64,000 nucleotides of DNA from NCBI GenBank assembly GCA_963846635.1, contig CAWJXM010000018.1, positions 1-64,000 of the forward strand, read 5' to 3'. The stretch is from AP-15 sp963846635 (GTDB lineage Bacteria > Pseudomonadota > Alphaproteobacteria > ATCC43930 > CGMCC-115725). Position numbers and translations under genes: made by a program. Positions 33,058-40,896 of this stretch are shown piece after piece (position 1 is the stretch's first letter; every line of letters starts with the position of its first letter). The notes under the pieces were generated by a model that was given only the letters and a program-made list of their open reading frames with translations, was not told where the DNA came from and made no database searches.

Positions 33058-34476
33058 TCAAGCGGCATAGGACATCAGCTCTGCCAGACGCTGCTCCAGG
33101 GGCCTGGGATTTTCGGCGGTTCGTGCGCGTGCGCGCCAAGTTGGATAATCGTCCCGCCATAGGATCGGGCTCACCGCCTCCTCGGCCCACAGCACCCGTC
33201 TGACAGCAGCGAGACAGTCCGCGAACGTCGGATCCGGCTTGCGGTACCAGGCAGCGCCGAGCACCGCGAGCGTGCCGGTCCTTTCGGCCTGATTGGCCGC
33301 CCACAGCGTCACCAGCGAGAACAGACCGAGCAGCAACGGCGTGGTCCGGTGGATGGCCCAATCCGACCACTGCCGTTGGGTCTCGAAGCCGAGATGGCGC
33401 CGGGTCTCTTGGAAGGTGGGCTCGACCGCCCAGCGCCTCGCATACCATGTCAGGATCTGCAGCGCTGACTGCGCGGGATCGGAGCAGACGAACACGCGCG
33501 TCTCGGCGCGCCCGGTCGGGTCCCGAGTCAGCACCCAGCGCACTGGCATGGTCTTGCCGTGCGCGCTCCACAGCGCCGTGCCGGTCGCGACATCGACCGC
33601 CCGCTCCGTCCTGCCGTCTTTCGTCCGCCATCCCGGGATGGTCATGCGCACCCACTTGGTGGCTTTCCGCACCGCCCGCGTCCGCGGCGTCAGCTGGCGG
33701 GTGCCGCGCACACGCGGCCGGCCTTTCCGGCCTTTCTTGCGCGGCGGGGGCGGGTTGAAGAAGCGTGCGTCCAGGCGGCAGCGCGCCACGCACACCGCGC
33801 GCTCTCGCAGCGCCCAGAACACGTCGAGGCTGGCGTAGGCGCCGTCCGCCACCATCACCAGCCGTCGGCCCGGACACCAGCGGGCGACCAGCCGCATGGC
33901 CCAGGCAGCCTTCTCCGGCAGTGTCTGGTGCCGCCGCTGCCGCCTGGTATCAACCTGCTCTGAGCGGCTCAGGATCGTCAGGAACGGCAGCCCCCATGTG
34001 CGTCTGGCAAAACCGGGCCTGACCACCACCTGCAACGACAGCCACCGCAAGCCCTCGGTCTTGACGAAGACGCCGCGGCTCGAGCGCACTGCATCGCGCC
34101 AGATCCCCTTGTCGCGGATCCTGGCGCCGCGGCGCCGTTCGACGGGGTCATCCACGGCAATGACCAACGGCTCGTCATCCGGTACGAACGCCTTCTGCAG
34201 CAGGCCAAGCAGGATCTTCGCCCCTTGCAGGCCCGACCACTGCGCGCACGAGAGGAACCGATGGAACCGGCTGAACCCCTTGTCCGCGGCGCCGTCCACC
34301 GCCCGCAGGGCGGCGCACACCGTCCGTCGGTTGAGGCACAGCAACGCTCCACTCGTCAGCGCCACCGCGTTCAGCCATGAGGGCCGCGTAAACATCGCTG
34401 CGAACGGCAGCAGCCACAGCTCCATTGCCCGGATGCCGCCGGATGCATCAACCTTCGCCATGAGCCACTCCCCCAA
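33058..34476 (-). CDS. IS701-family transposase, copy 2
   Basis: The protein is 472 aa and identical to copy 1 except for VDDPVERRRG in place of VDDSVERRRG, right after the first catalytic Asp pair. The likely start is at 34461. Whether the Ser/Pro change affects activity is not known. Confidence 0.9.
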   Translation of the reverse strand: MGEWLMAKVDASGGIRAMELWLLPFAAMFTRPSWLNAVALTSGALLCLNRRTVCAALRAVDGAADKGFSRFHRFLSCAQWSGLQGAKILLGLLQKAFVPDDEPLVIAVDDPVERRRGARIRDKGIWRDAVRSSRGVFVKTEGLRWLSLQVVVRPGFARRTWGLPFLTILSRSEQVDTRRQRRHQTLPEKAAWAMRLVARWCPGRRLVMVADGAYASLDVFWALRERAVCVARCRLDARFFNPPPPRKKGRKGRPRVRGTRQLTPRTRAVRKATKWVRMTIPGWRTKDGRTERAVDVATGTALWSAHGKTMPVRWVLTRDPTGRAETRVFVCSDPAQSALQILTWYARRWAVEPTFQETRRHLGFETQRQWSDWAIHRTTPLLLGLFSLVTLWAANQAERTGTLAVLGAAWYRKPDPTFADCLAAVRRVLWAEEAVSPILWRDDYPTWRARARTAENPRPLEQRLAELMSYAA

Positions 34477-34516
34477 AAGGCCATACCGCGCCTCGTCTTG
34501 AGGGAAAGGAGGGAAG

Positions 34517-35293
34517 ATGGCCGGGTTGCCACAGGGACCACTTCGCCGCCTACTCTCCCGGCTGCCGTCGCGTCTGCTCGCGCGACAACCTCCTGTCAGC
34601 CCGATGTCGCCGCCAGGGCTGCCTCCGGTGACCCGTGCCGAGATCTTGTCCCGCTATCGTCACCTGCGCCAGATCAGCAAGGAACAGCACGAGGCTGTCC
34701 TGGACATCACCGCTGCCGACGTGCTGCTCGACTGGGCCAGGCGGATCGATCTGACGCAAGGCAGGACGGTGATATCGGACAACGAATATGAAATTGTGCT
34801 CGCCGAGGATCTGGCGATTTATCTGGCCCGGTTGGGCCGCCCACACCCGCTCGACCGTTACGCCCGAGCTGCAGGTTTTGCGCCTGGCTCCGACGAAGCG
34901 ATCGTGCTCGAGGCCATGCGCCAAGCCCGTTTCTCGCTCTGGCACATTGAGCGGCACCACGAAACCACCGGTCTGATCCTGCGCGACCTGCTGCGCGACG
35001 AGGAGATCTGGCTAATCGACCAGGCCCTAGCGAAGAACGTGCGGCCGGGACGGGAGATGGCCGCACGCCTCATCGTACCCGACCGCTTCGCAATGACGGC
35101 TCGCGTCATTGTGCCGATCATCCCGGCTCTGATGACACGCTCGGAGCTGATGGAAGAAGTGTCCATCAGAGCCCCTGCTTTGAGAAGCCTCCAAGGAAAG
35201 GCCCTTGCTGGGGACCCCCGTCTTGCCATCGGCATCTATCGCGCCGCCGTGGCCACGGGGGCAATGGACTTCGTCCGCTTCAAGCGAAAATAG
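34517..35293 (+). CDS. Passenger gene of the IS701 element, copy 2
   Basis: 258 aa, the same as the ORF at 22487-23263. Carried divergently from the transposase inside the element's inverted repeats. No known family was recognised. Confidence 0.7.
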   Translation: MAGLPQGPLRRLLSRLPSRLLARQPPVSPMSPPGLPPVTRAEILSRYRHLRQISKEQHEAVLDITAADVLLDWARRIDLTQGRTVISDNEYEIVLAEDLAIYLARLGRPHPLDRYARAAGFAPGSDEAIVLEAMRQARFSLWHIERHHETTGLILRDLLRDEEIWLIDQALAKNVRPGREMAARLIVPDRFAMTARVIVPIIPALMTRSELMEEVSIRAPALRSLQGKALAGDPRLAIGIYRAAVATGAMDFVRFKRK

Positions 35294-35687
35294 GCCAACC
35301 TTTCGCTTACAAACGCACTCCAGCTCCCCTCAAAAGCGCTAAAGTCCAGCTAAATTAATGACCCGGAAAACGTGAGCCGCGCGTTCTTCGTAAGCGGTAG
35401 AATTATTCATCAAAAATGAAGAAGTGGAGCTACGGACGATGTTTGCATCCATCCATTCCTTGCCAAATGTTGTATATAACACTATACAACTTACATCATA
35501 TGCCTTGGATGCCAAATCACCCGATATTCGTCTCTGAAGATTATTTAATCTCGCTTGGGAGATTATCATATGTTTGTCGATTCCCTTTAATCTAGTCATG
35601 ATACGAATCTCGAAATCGCGCTTTTCCCCACGTCGTAGCTGAAGGCGAGTTCGGCAAGGGTAGCACCTTGCGCCCGCCGTCGCCGCT

Positions 35688-36260
35688 TCATCGTACTGGC
35701 TCTTGGCTAACTAAAGCCGTCAGCCTCGAAATCGTACTATGCGAGACGTTGTAGCTGCGGGCGATCTCACGCACGGTTTCGCCGTCACGGTCGCGGCGGC
35801 GGATCGCCTCCCGCTTCTGGTGGTCGGTTAATTTCGGTTTGCGGCCGAGCTTGACGCCGCGCGCCACGGCTCGCGCCCGGCCTTCGCTGGTGCGGGTGCG
35901 GATCAGGTCGCGCTCGAACTCGGCCAGCCCGCCAAGCACGGTCAGCATAAGCCGGCCGTGCGACGTGGTGGTGTCGGCCCATGTGTCGGTGAGCGATCGG
36001 AAACCGGCTTTGCGATCGGCGATCGCCGCGAGCGTGTTCAACAGGTCGCGTGTCGATCGCGCGAGCCGGTCGAGCCGCGTCACCATCAGCACGTCGCCGG
36101 CGTCGAGCTGGTCGAGGACGCGGCGAAGCTGCGCCCGGTCGGTCTTGGCTCCGCTCGCCACTTCGCGGAACACCGTGCGCGCCCCGCGCTTCCGCAATGC
36201 CGCCACTTGGGCGATGATGCTTTGACCGTCGGTCGATACCCGCGCATAGCCGTAAATCAT
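35688..36260 (-). CDS. Serine recombinase (resolvase/invertase family)
   Basis: About 190 aa. Catalytic domain MIYGYARVSTDGQS with nucleophile Ser9, then VASGAKTDRAQLRRVL, VTRLDRLARSTRDLLN and the EFERDLIRTRTSEGRARA helix. A C-terminal helix-turn-helix follows (VREIARSYNVSHSTISRL). A 36275 start would add five residues. No transposase partner lies next to it, so it may be a leftover of a Tn3-like element or part of an unrecognised one. Confidence 0.88.
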   Translation of the reverse strand: MIYGYARVSTDGQSIIAQVAALRKRGARTVFREVASGAKTDRAQLRRVLDQLDAGDVLMVTRLDRLARSTRDLLNTLAAIADRKAGFRSLTDTWADTTTSHGRLMLTVLGGLAEFERDLIRTRTSEGRARAVARGVKLGRKPKLTDHQKREAIRRRDRDGETVREIARSYNVSHSTISRLTALVSQEPVR

Positions 36261-36394
36261 GGGTTCGTTATGCACCGGATTTCTGCAACAAAAAAGCTTA
36301 ATCGCTTCAAGGCTTTAATTTTGGTGCGAAATTCTTAAATTTTGCAAAGCGTTGGATCATTCAAGAAGCCGCCTGTCTGTGCGACAGTGCCGGC

Positions 36395-37001
36395 ATGGCG
36401 AATATTCCAATTACAGACACCGCGCTTCGCCAGACCGTGGCTCTCGTGGCGCTGCTGAACCTCGGCTATTTCGGGGTCGAGTTTGCAGTGGCGCTCACAA
36501 TAGGGTCGGTGTCGCTGTTCGCTGAACTCAATCGACTTTCTCGAAGATGCGACCGTCAACGCGCTGATTCTCGTGGCGCTCGGATGGAGCGCGCGGCGAC
36601 GCTCAACAGTCGGCATGATCCTCGCGGCAGTCCTGTTCGCGCCTGTCGTGGCTACGCTGTAGACGGCGTGGCAAAAACTCCAACTGCCCGTTCCGCCGGC
36701 TCCGGTGTCCCTGTCACTCGCGGGATTGGGTGCGCTCGCAATTAACCTTTATTGCGCTTTTCGTCTCGCCCGCTTCCGAGCCCATAGGGGAAGCCTGACG
36801 CGGGCAGCGTTCCTCTCGGCGAGAAACGATGCGCTGGCAAATGTCGCGATCATCGCGGCAGGGGCCATTACGACCGTAACCCTCTCGGCATTACCCGATC
36901 TGATTGTCGGCCTCGGTATTCTTGTGCTGAATTTCGACGCGGCGCGGCAGGTCTATTTGGCCGCGCGCGATGAACGCCGTACCGCAATCGCCGAGCCATA
37001 A
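36395..37001 (+). pseudogene. Cation-efflux (CDF-type) transporter, frameshift plus nonsense mutation
   Basis: The first frame (MANIPITDTALRQTVALVALLNLGYFGVEFAVALTIGSVSLFA) is the first helix of a CDF transporter. One extra A near 36522 moves the frame; the next frame reads IDFLEDATVNALILVALGWSARRR, the second family helix. A TAG at about 36660 replaces a codon before TAWQKLQLPVP. The C-terminal part to 37001 (SLSLAGLGALAINLYCAFRLAR to ILVLNFDAARQVYLAARDE) is intact. With two independent lesions the gene is almost certainly dead. Zn/Co/Cd or related metal efflux was the likely function. Confidence 0.8.
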
Positions 37002-37045
37002 GCGATTGTATCGCCGCGAGCCGCGACGGGTGGCACAATGCCAGC

Positions 37046-37402
37046 ATGGCAGGGGTCAGAGTCAGTATCGTTTTCGAGTCCGGCGCACGAATTGGCCCCG
37101 GCAAAGCCAAGCTGCTCGAAAGCATCCGCGACACCGGCTCGATCTCGGCTGCCGCGCGCGGCATGGGCATGTCCTATAAGCGGGCGTGGGTGCTGCTCGA
37201 CAGTATCAATCGGGCGTTCACCGAGCCGGTCGTGACGGCCGCGCCGGGCGGGGCCGGCGGCGGGGGTGCAGGCCTGACGCCATTCGGTGCCGAAGTGCTC
37301 GAACGTTACAACCGCATCCTCGACCGTGCCGCGACCAATGCCGTCGATGATCTGGCAGCGCTCGCGCGGCGTGCTCGCCCGGACGCCGGGTCGAAGGTCT
37401 AA
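37046..37402 (+). CDS. ModE-type winged-helix regulator
   Basis: The protein is 118 aa and resembles the N-terminal DNA-binding domain of ModE: KLLESIRDTGSISAAARGMGMSYKRAWVLLDSINRAF, then a glycine-rich wing (APGGAGGGGAGLTPFGAEVLERYNRI). No molybdate-binding TOBE domains follow, so the signal sensed is unknown. It is directly upstream of a TauE/SafE permease gene. The 73-bp gap holds a cluster of inverted half-sites that could be its target. Confidence 0.85.
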   Translation: MAGVRVSIVFESGARIGPGKAKLLESIRDTGSISAAARGMGMSYKRAWVLLDSINRAFTEPVVTAAPGGAGGGGAGLTPFGAEVLERYNRILDRAATNAVDDLAALARRARPDAGSKV

Positions 37403-37411
37403 AGGTTTCGC

Positions 37412-37466
37412 TATGGTCTTAATGCCATAACGGCTATGGTGCGCTATAGCCTATTTGCCATAGCGC
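37412..37466. promoter_or_regulatory. Cluster of inverted half-sites upstream of the TauE/SafE gene
   Basis: TATGG (37412-37416), CCATA (37425-37429) and TATGG (37435-37439) alternate in orientation. GCGCTAT (37441-37447) pairs with ATAGCGC (37460-37466). The arrangement suits a dimeric winged-helix regulator such as the neighbouring ModE-like protein. Confidence 0.55.
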
Positions 37467-37475
37467 GGCCGAACC

Positions 37476-38306
37476 ATGAGCAATCGAGAAACCGCGACGG
37501 GGTTGATTGGCGAGGCAACGGTTGCAGGAGGCAGCACGCCGGCAGCCTTCGGCGGCGGTGCTGTGATCGGCGCGCTCGGCGGGTTGATCGGTTTGGGCGG
37601 CGCAGAATTTCGGTTGCCGCTGCTGATCGGCGCGTTTCGGTTCGCGGCGCTCCAAGCGGTGATCCTCAACAAAGCAATGAGCCTTGTGGTTGTCGCTTCG
37701 GCTTTGCCGTTCCGCGCGGCGACGGTTTCCTTTGCGGCCGTCGCGGCACATTGGACGATCATCGTCAACCTGCTCACCGGCAGTCTGCTTGGGGCGTGGT
37801 TCGGGGCAGAGTGGGCAACCCGGCTCGCATCGCAGACGCTTTATCGCGTCATTGCCATGCTGCTGCTGTGCATCGCGGTCGTGCTCGTGCTCGGACACAA
37901 CACGGGGCCGGCATCGGGCGCACTGCTCGCCGGCGCGTCGCAGGTGGTCGCCGGCATCGCCGCCGGGTTTGTTATCGGTATTGTCGCCGCCCTGCTCGGC
38001 GTCGCCGGCGGCGAATTGCTGATCCCGACGCTCGTGCTGTTGTTCGGGGTCGATATCAAGCTTGCCGGCAGCTTGTCGCTCTCCGTGAGCCTGCCGACCA
38101 TGCTGGTCGGCTTCTTCCGCTACAGCCGAGATGGTAAATTCGTAGTGCTCGGCGAGAACCGCCGGTTTGTGCTGGTGATGGCCGCCGGCTCAATCGTCGG
38201 CACCTTCATCGGCGGCCGGCTGCTTGGTTTCGTGCCGAACGTCGTACTCCTTCCTCTGCTTGCCGTCATCCTCGTGTTGTCTGCCGTGAAGATCTGGCGG
38301 CATTAG
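37476..38306 (+). CDS. TauE/SafE-family membrane permease
   Basis: The protein is 276 aa with about eight hydrophobic helices. Two repeated family motifs are present: GGLIGLGGAEFRLPLLI near the N-terminus and ALLGVAGGELLIPTLVLLFG in the second half. The family exports or imports small organosulfur compounds or sulfite. Here the substrate may be linked to the regulator and metal/redox genes nearby. The start is three codons after the half-site cluster. Confidence 0.88.
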   Translation: MSNRETATGLIGEATVAGGSTPAAFGGGAVIGALGGLIGLGGAEFRLPLLIGAFRFAALQAVILNKAMSLVVVASALPFRAATVSFAAVAAHWTIIVNLLTGSLLGAWFGAEWATRLASQTLYRVIAMLLLCIAVVLVLGHNTGPASGALLAGASQVVAGIAAGFVIGIVAALLGVAGGELLIPTLVLLFGVDIKLAGSLSLSVSLPTMLVGFFRYSRDGKFVVLGENRRFVLVMAAGSIVGTFIGGRLLGFVPNVVLLPLLAVILVLSAVKIWRH

Positions 38307-38483
38307 ATTTAAGTGCCGTTCTGGAAAAGCTGCCCGTGGTTGTTCCTGTCGGGGTTTGTCTCTCTCAAAAAACCCTCGGACACCGTAGGCGAAGTCGTTC
38401 ACTACGCGCAGGGCTCACGCATGAGCGTGCGATCCTTTTTTTAAAGTCGCGCGCTCTGCTATCTATGCACCCAATGCAGAAGA

Positions 38484-38903
38484 TTACGCCAGCAGATCGG
38501 TGATCTGCATCACGGCGACTGTTCGCCCCTTATTGACGACCCCCTCGGTCATCCCGGAAGCGCATGTCCAGATGTGATATTGCTTCGCAACGAAAGTTTC
38601 GTCGGGGTTTGTACGTGCTACTTCGAGCTCGCCTTGCGCCATATGGCAAACCATCGGGTGCATTGGTCCTGGAGCGACCTTGGCTCCGGGTTGCACGACA
38701 ATATCGCGCAGCCGCACCGTTTTATAGCCTGGGATGATCGATGGACCTTCCCCATACACGATTTCACGAACGCCTTCCGCAATCGTCCTCGTCTTGGTGG
38801 AAGCGGGTTGACTGTAGGCTTGCGGTGCCCCGCTGGCGAGGACAACCGATGCGCCGCCAAGGCCCATGAGCGCTAAGCGGCGGTTAACAATCGCCATAGC
38901 CAT
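38484..38903 (-). CDS. Exported cupin-like protein
   Basis: The protein is 139 aa. An N-terminal signal (NRRLALMGLGGASVVLASGAPQAYS, with a twin Arg) precedes a small all-beta domain with the cupin-like features VRLRDIVVQPGAKVAPGPMHPMVCHMAQGELEVAR. Clustered Met/His residues (PMHPMVCHM) may bind a metal. The ribosome site GGGGAGG supports the start. It lies downstream of the Met-rich HiPIP gene on the same strand, with a gap of about 147 bp. No exact family was identified. Confidence 0.65.
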   Translation of the reverse strand: MAMAIVNRRLALMGLGGASVVLASGAPQAYSQPASTKTRTIAEGVREIVYGEGPSIIPGYKTVRLRDIVVQPGAKVAPGPMHPMVCHMAQGELEVARTNPDETFVAKQYHIWTCASGMTEGVVNKGRTVAVMQITDLLA

Positions 38904-39050
38904 AATTGATCCTCCCCTTGTTTGTCTGCGCTGCTGCCGGTGGCGGCAAGCGCGGTTGTCAGCCTCTGTATCCGATAAGTTGAGGCATGGATCAATCGAT
39001 AATGACCGGCGGACGGGAGCAAGGCCGCGTTAGCCGGTTGCCCCCAAAAT

Positions 39051-39413
39051 TCATCGCGATATTGGCTGATAGAGGATGCACCAGCCCATCGGGTTGATGC
39101 TGCCCTCCACGACCTGGCAGGTTCCGGCTGCCATCATGCCACCCATTTGACCGCCCATCATTCCGCCCATGTGATCCCGGCCCATCATTTGACCTCCCAT
39201 CATCCCCGACCCGGCTTTCCCTCCGGGCGAGATGTAGAACTTACACATGCCGCACATCTGCATGTTGTTTGGATGCTCTTGGTACTTCACTGTTTCTTTG
39301 CTGGCCTTGATGGCCTTCTTCCCCGGCGTCTCAGCAGCGCGACCACGCCCGGTCAACCCGGCCACACTCCCAAGGGTCAATAGTCGGCCGATCCACTCTC
39401 GCCGCGAAAGCAT
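39051..39413 (-). CDS. HiPIP-like protein with a methionine-rich insertion loop
   Basis: The protein is 120 aa. A Tat signal (SRREWIGRLL) is followed by the HiPIP cysteines C54-x2-C57, C99 and C112 and the signature SINPMGWC. Between C57 and C99 is a loop of 41 residues with about ten methionines and a histidine (pattern MMGGQMMGRDHMGGMMGG). In an ordinary HiPIP, such as the one at 3650, this spacing is 8 residues. Met/His-rich loops of this kind commonly bind Cu(I) or Ag(I), so the protein may couple metal binding to electron transfer; that is inference. The start at 39413 has GGGAGA nine bases upstream; 39422 is an alternative. Confidence 0.8.
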   Translation of the reverse strand: MLSRREWIGRLLTLGSVAGLTGRGRAAETPGKKAIKASKETVKYQEHPNNMQMCGMCKFYISPGGKAGSGMMGGQMMGRDHMGGMMGGQMGGMMAAGTCQVVEGSINPMGWCILYQPISR

Positions 39414-39505
39414 CGAACCCATTCTCCCATCGCGCCCGTGCGGCATTCTACATATTTTAGCTTCGCCCCTGACAAACGCGCCGCGAGAGTGGATTCGGAG
39501 AACAA

Positions 39506-40150
39506 ATGGTCACGAATATTGATGTCACACCCGATAGCTCCTCATGGTTGCGCCTTGCGCGCATGGCGAAGCGTCTGTCGTCCCTGACGCTCGTTTGGCT
39601 CGGGATCGAAGGGGTGGTCGGTGTGATCGCGGGCGTGCTGGCCGGGTCTATCGCGCTCGTCGCCTTTGGCCTCGATAGCGCCATCGAGGGTCTTGCGAGT
39701 GTCATCGTCATTTGGCGGTTTACCGGAACCCGGACGATGTCGGGTGACGCCGAGCGCCGCGCACAGCGATGGGTCGCGATCAGTTTCTTCCTGCTCGCTC
39801 CGTATGTGGCAGCCGAAGCAATTGAGACATTGATCGAGGGCGCGGCAGCCGAGACATCTTGGCTCGGTATCGGTCTGACCGCTGGCACGCTGGTGATTTG
39901 TCCGTGGCTCGGGCTGGCGAAACGGCGCATCGGCGAGAAGCTCGGATCGCGCGCTACCTATGGTGAAGGCACGCAGAACGTCCTGTGCGCCATCCTCGCC
40001 GTAGCGGTGTTGGTCGGGCTGGCCGCAAATACGTTCTTTGGGCTGTGGTGGCTCGATCCGACAATCGCGCTGTTGATCTCCGCGATCTGCGTCCGCGAAG
40101 GCCAGAAAGCGTGGCGCGGTGAAGCGTGCGGCTGCGCCATATGTTCATAG
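39506..40150 (+). CDS. Cation-efflux-like membrane protein
   Basis: The protein is 214 aa with five or six hydrophobic helices. The pattern LVWLGIEGVVGVIAGVLAGSIALVAFGLDSAIEGLASVIVIWRF is the CDF-type helix pair with the metal-binding LDSAIE residues. The C-terminus ends in EACGCAICS, a small Cys cluster that might bind metal. It diverges from the Met-rich HiPIP gene. Substrate not predictable. Confidence 0.8.
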   Translation: MVTNIDVTPDSSSWLRLARMAKRLSSLTLVWLGIEGVVGVIAGVLAGSIALVAFGLDSAIEGLASVIVIWRFTGTRTMSGDAERRAQRWVAISFFLLAPYVAAEAIETLIEGAAAETSWLGIGLTAGTLVICPWLGLAKRRIGEKLGSRATYGEGTQNVLCAILAVAVLVGLAANTFFGLWWLDPTIALLISAICVREGQKAWRGEACGCAICS

Positions 40151-40495
40151 GCCGCCTTTCTACATCTTGTGGTTTTTCTCGCGGCGACAATTTCGATTTT
40201 TGCCGCATAAGCGCCAATCTGGAAATAAGAGGGCGGCCCGCGCGAGCCGGGCCTTGCTTGCCGCACAGTTAACCCGCCGACACCGGTGCCGCGCACGACC
40301 TTCCCGAAATCGTTGATTAATGCAACATCGGTGTGTGGGTGATCGTCAAACGAGACAGCCAATTGCCGCTCGTCTGCGTTTCGGCCGGGCCTTGTTCGCC
40401 ATTACCGTGTGCTTATATCTCGGGAAGCCATGCGGCGTAGCGAATTGCTGTGGCTCCCGACAAAAGCGCCAGTCCCTTGTTTTGAGGAGCTGCGC
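40151..40495. other. Intergenic region
   Basis: No gene with family-like sequence was seen on either strand; several frames are open but look like noise. It probably contains the promoter of the small ORF at 40496. Confidence 0.35.
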
Positions 40496-40636
40496 ATGGC
40501 TGAATCCGAATCACTCACGATCATTCTTGGTGTTTTCCAAGCGAGCGGCCACGGCCCTCTCGCCATAGTAGCGCTGACCATTATCTTCCTCGCCCTTGTT
40601 GCTGTTGAACTCCAACTCCCTAGGAGGCGGCGGTAA
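40496..40636 (+). CDS. Small single-helix membrane protein (46 aa)
   Basis: The ATG is preceded by GAGGAG seven bases upstream. The 46-aa product has one strongly hydrophobic helix (LAIVALTIIFLALVAVEL) and a basic end (PRRRR). Such a good ribosome site and clean helix argue for a real small membrane protein. Function unknown. Confidence 0.5.
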   Translation: MAESESLTIILGVFQASGHGPLAIVALTIIFLALVAVELQLPRRRR

Positions 40637-40784
40637 TGCGGCGGTCGATCTCGGCCAAAAGCCCGATGGATCGGTTTCCCCCTCGTCAAGCGTGAAGTCG
40701 AGCGAATACAGCAACGCGTAGACGACCGCCCGCACCGTCGTGCGCCCGGTCGGCCCGCAGCCGGTCGTCGGTCATGGCGTGATC
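40637..40784. other. Intergenic sequence upstream of the IS21 element
   Basis: On the minus strand a short open segment (RAVVYALLYSLDFTLDEGETDPSGFWPR) looks protein-like and may be the truncated end of a gene cut by the IS21 element, but I cannot name it. Confidence 0.3.
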
Positions 40785-40896
40785 TGTAAGCGCCGGAGCG
40801 AAAATCCCTCACTGAAGCGGCCGGATCGTCCGGTGGCGCCGGAGTAAAAATCCGGCAGCAGTTGGGCCCTTGTCAGCAAGCGGCAGGGGCCGAGGG

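Larger units (their letters stand above)
33032..35349 (-). mobile_element. IS701-family element with passenger gene, copy 2 (2318 bp)
   Basis: Same ends as copy 1. The 4-bp target duplication CTAA is at 33028-33031 and 35350-35353. Same orientation as copy 1, 9.7 kb away, but each copy has its own duplication, so this is not a single composite transposon. Confidence 0.92.
32390..35599 (-). pseudogene. Unknown PD-(D/E)XK-like protein, split by IS701 copy 2
   Basis: The 5' part (35599-35350) encodes MTRLKGIDKHMIISQARLNNLQRRI. The 3' part (33031-32390) continues after removal of 33032-35349 and one CTAA, joining NLA to EMVINFQWVPGYFE in frame. The restored protein is about 297 aa. It contains SFDLLITYPNGIEVCGETKCK, a D...E-x-K pattern on neighbouring beta strands that resembles a PD-(D/E)XK nuclease core. 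DNA of this gene is clearly more AT-rich than its surroundings, suggesting recent acquisition. Function uncertain; a restriction-like nuclease in a defence island is plausible. Confidence 0.65.

Noticed and set aside
32390..33877. 495-aa minus-strand ORF
   Set aside because: The first part is an out-of-frame reading of the IS701 transposase; only the part after 33031 is the 3' end of the split PD-(D/E)XK-like gene.
21002..35349. Composite transposon formed by the two IS701 copies
   Set aside because: Each copy has its own target duplication (TTAA and CTAA), so they inserted independently.
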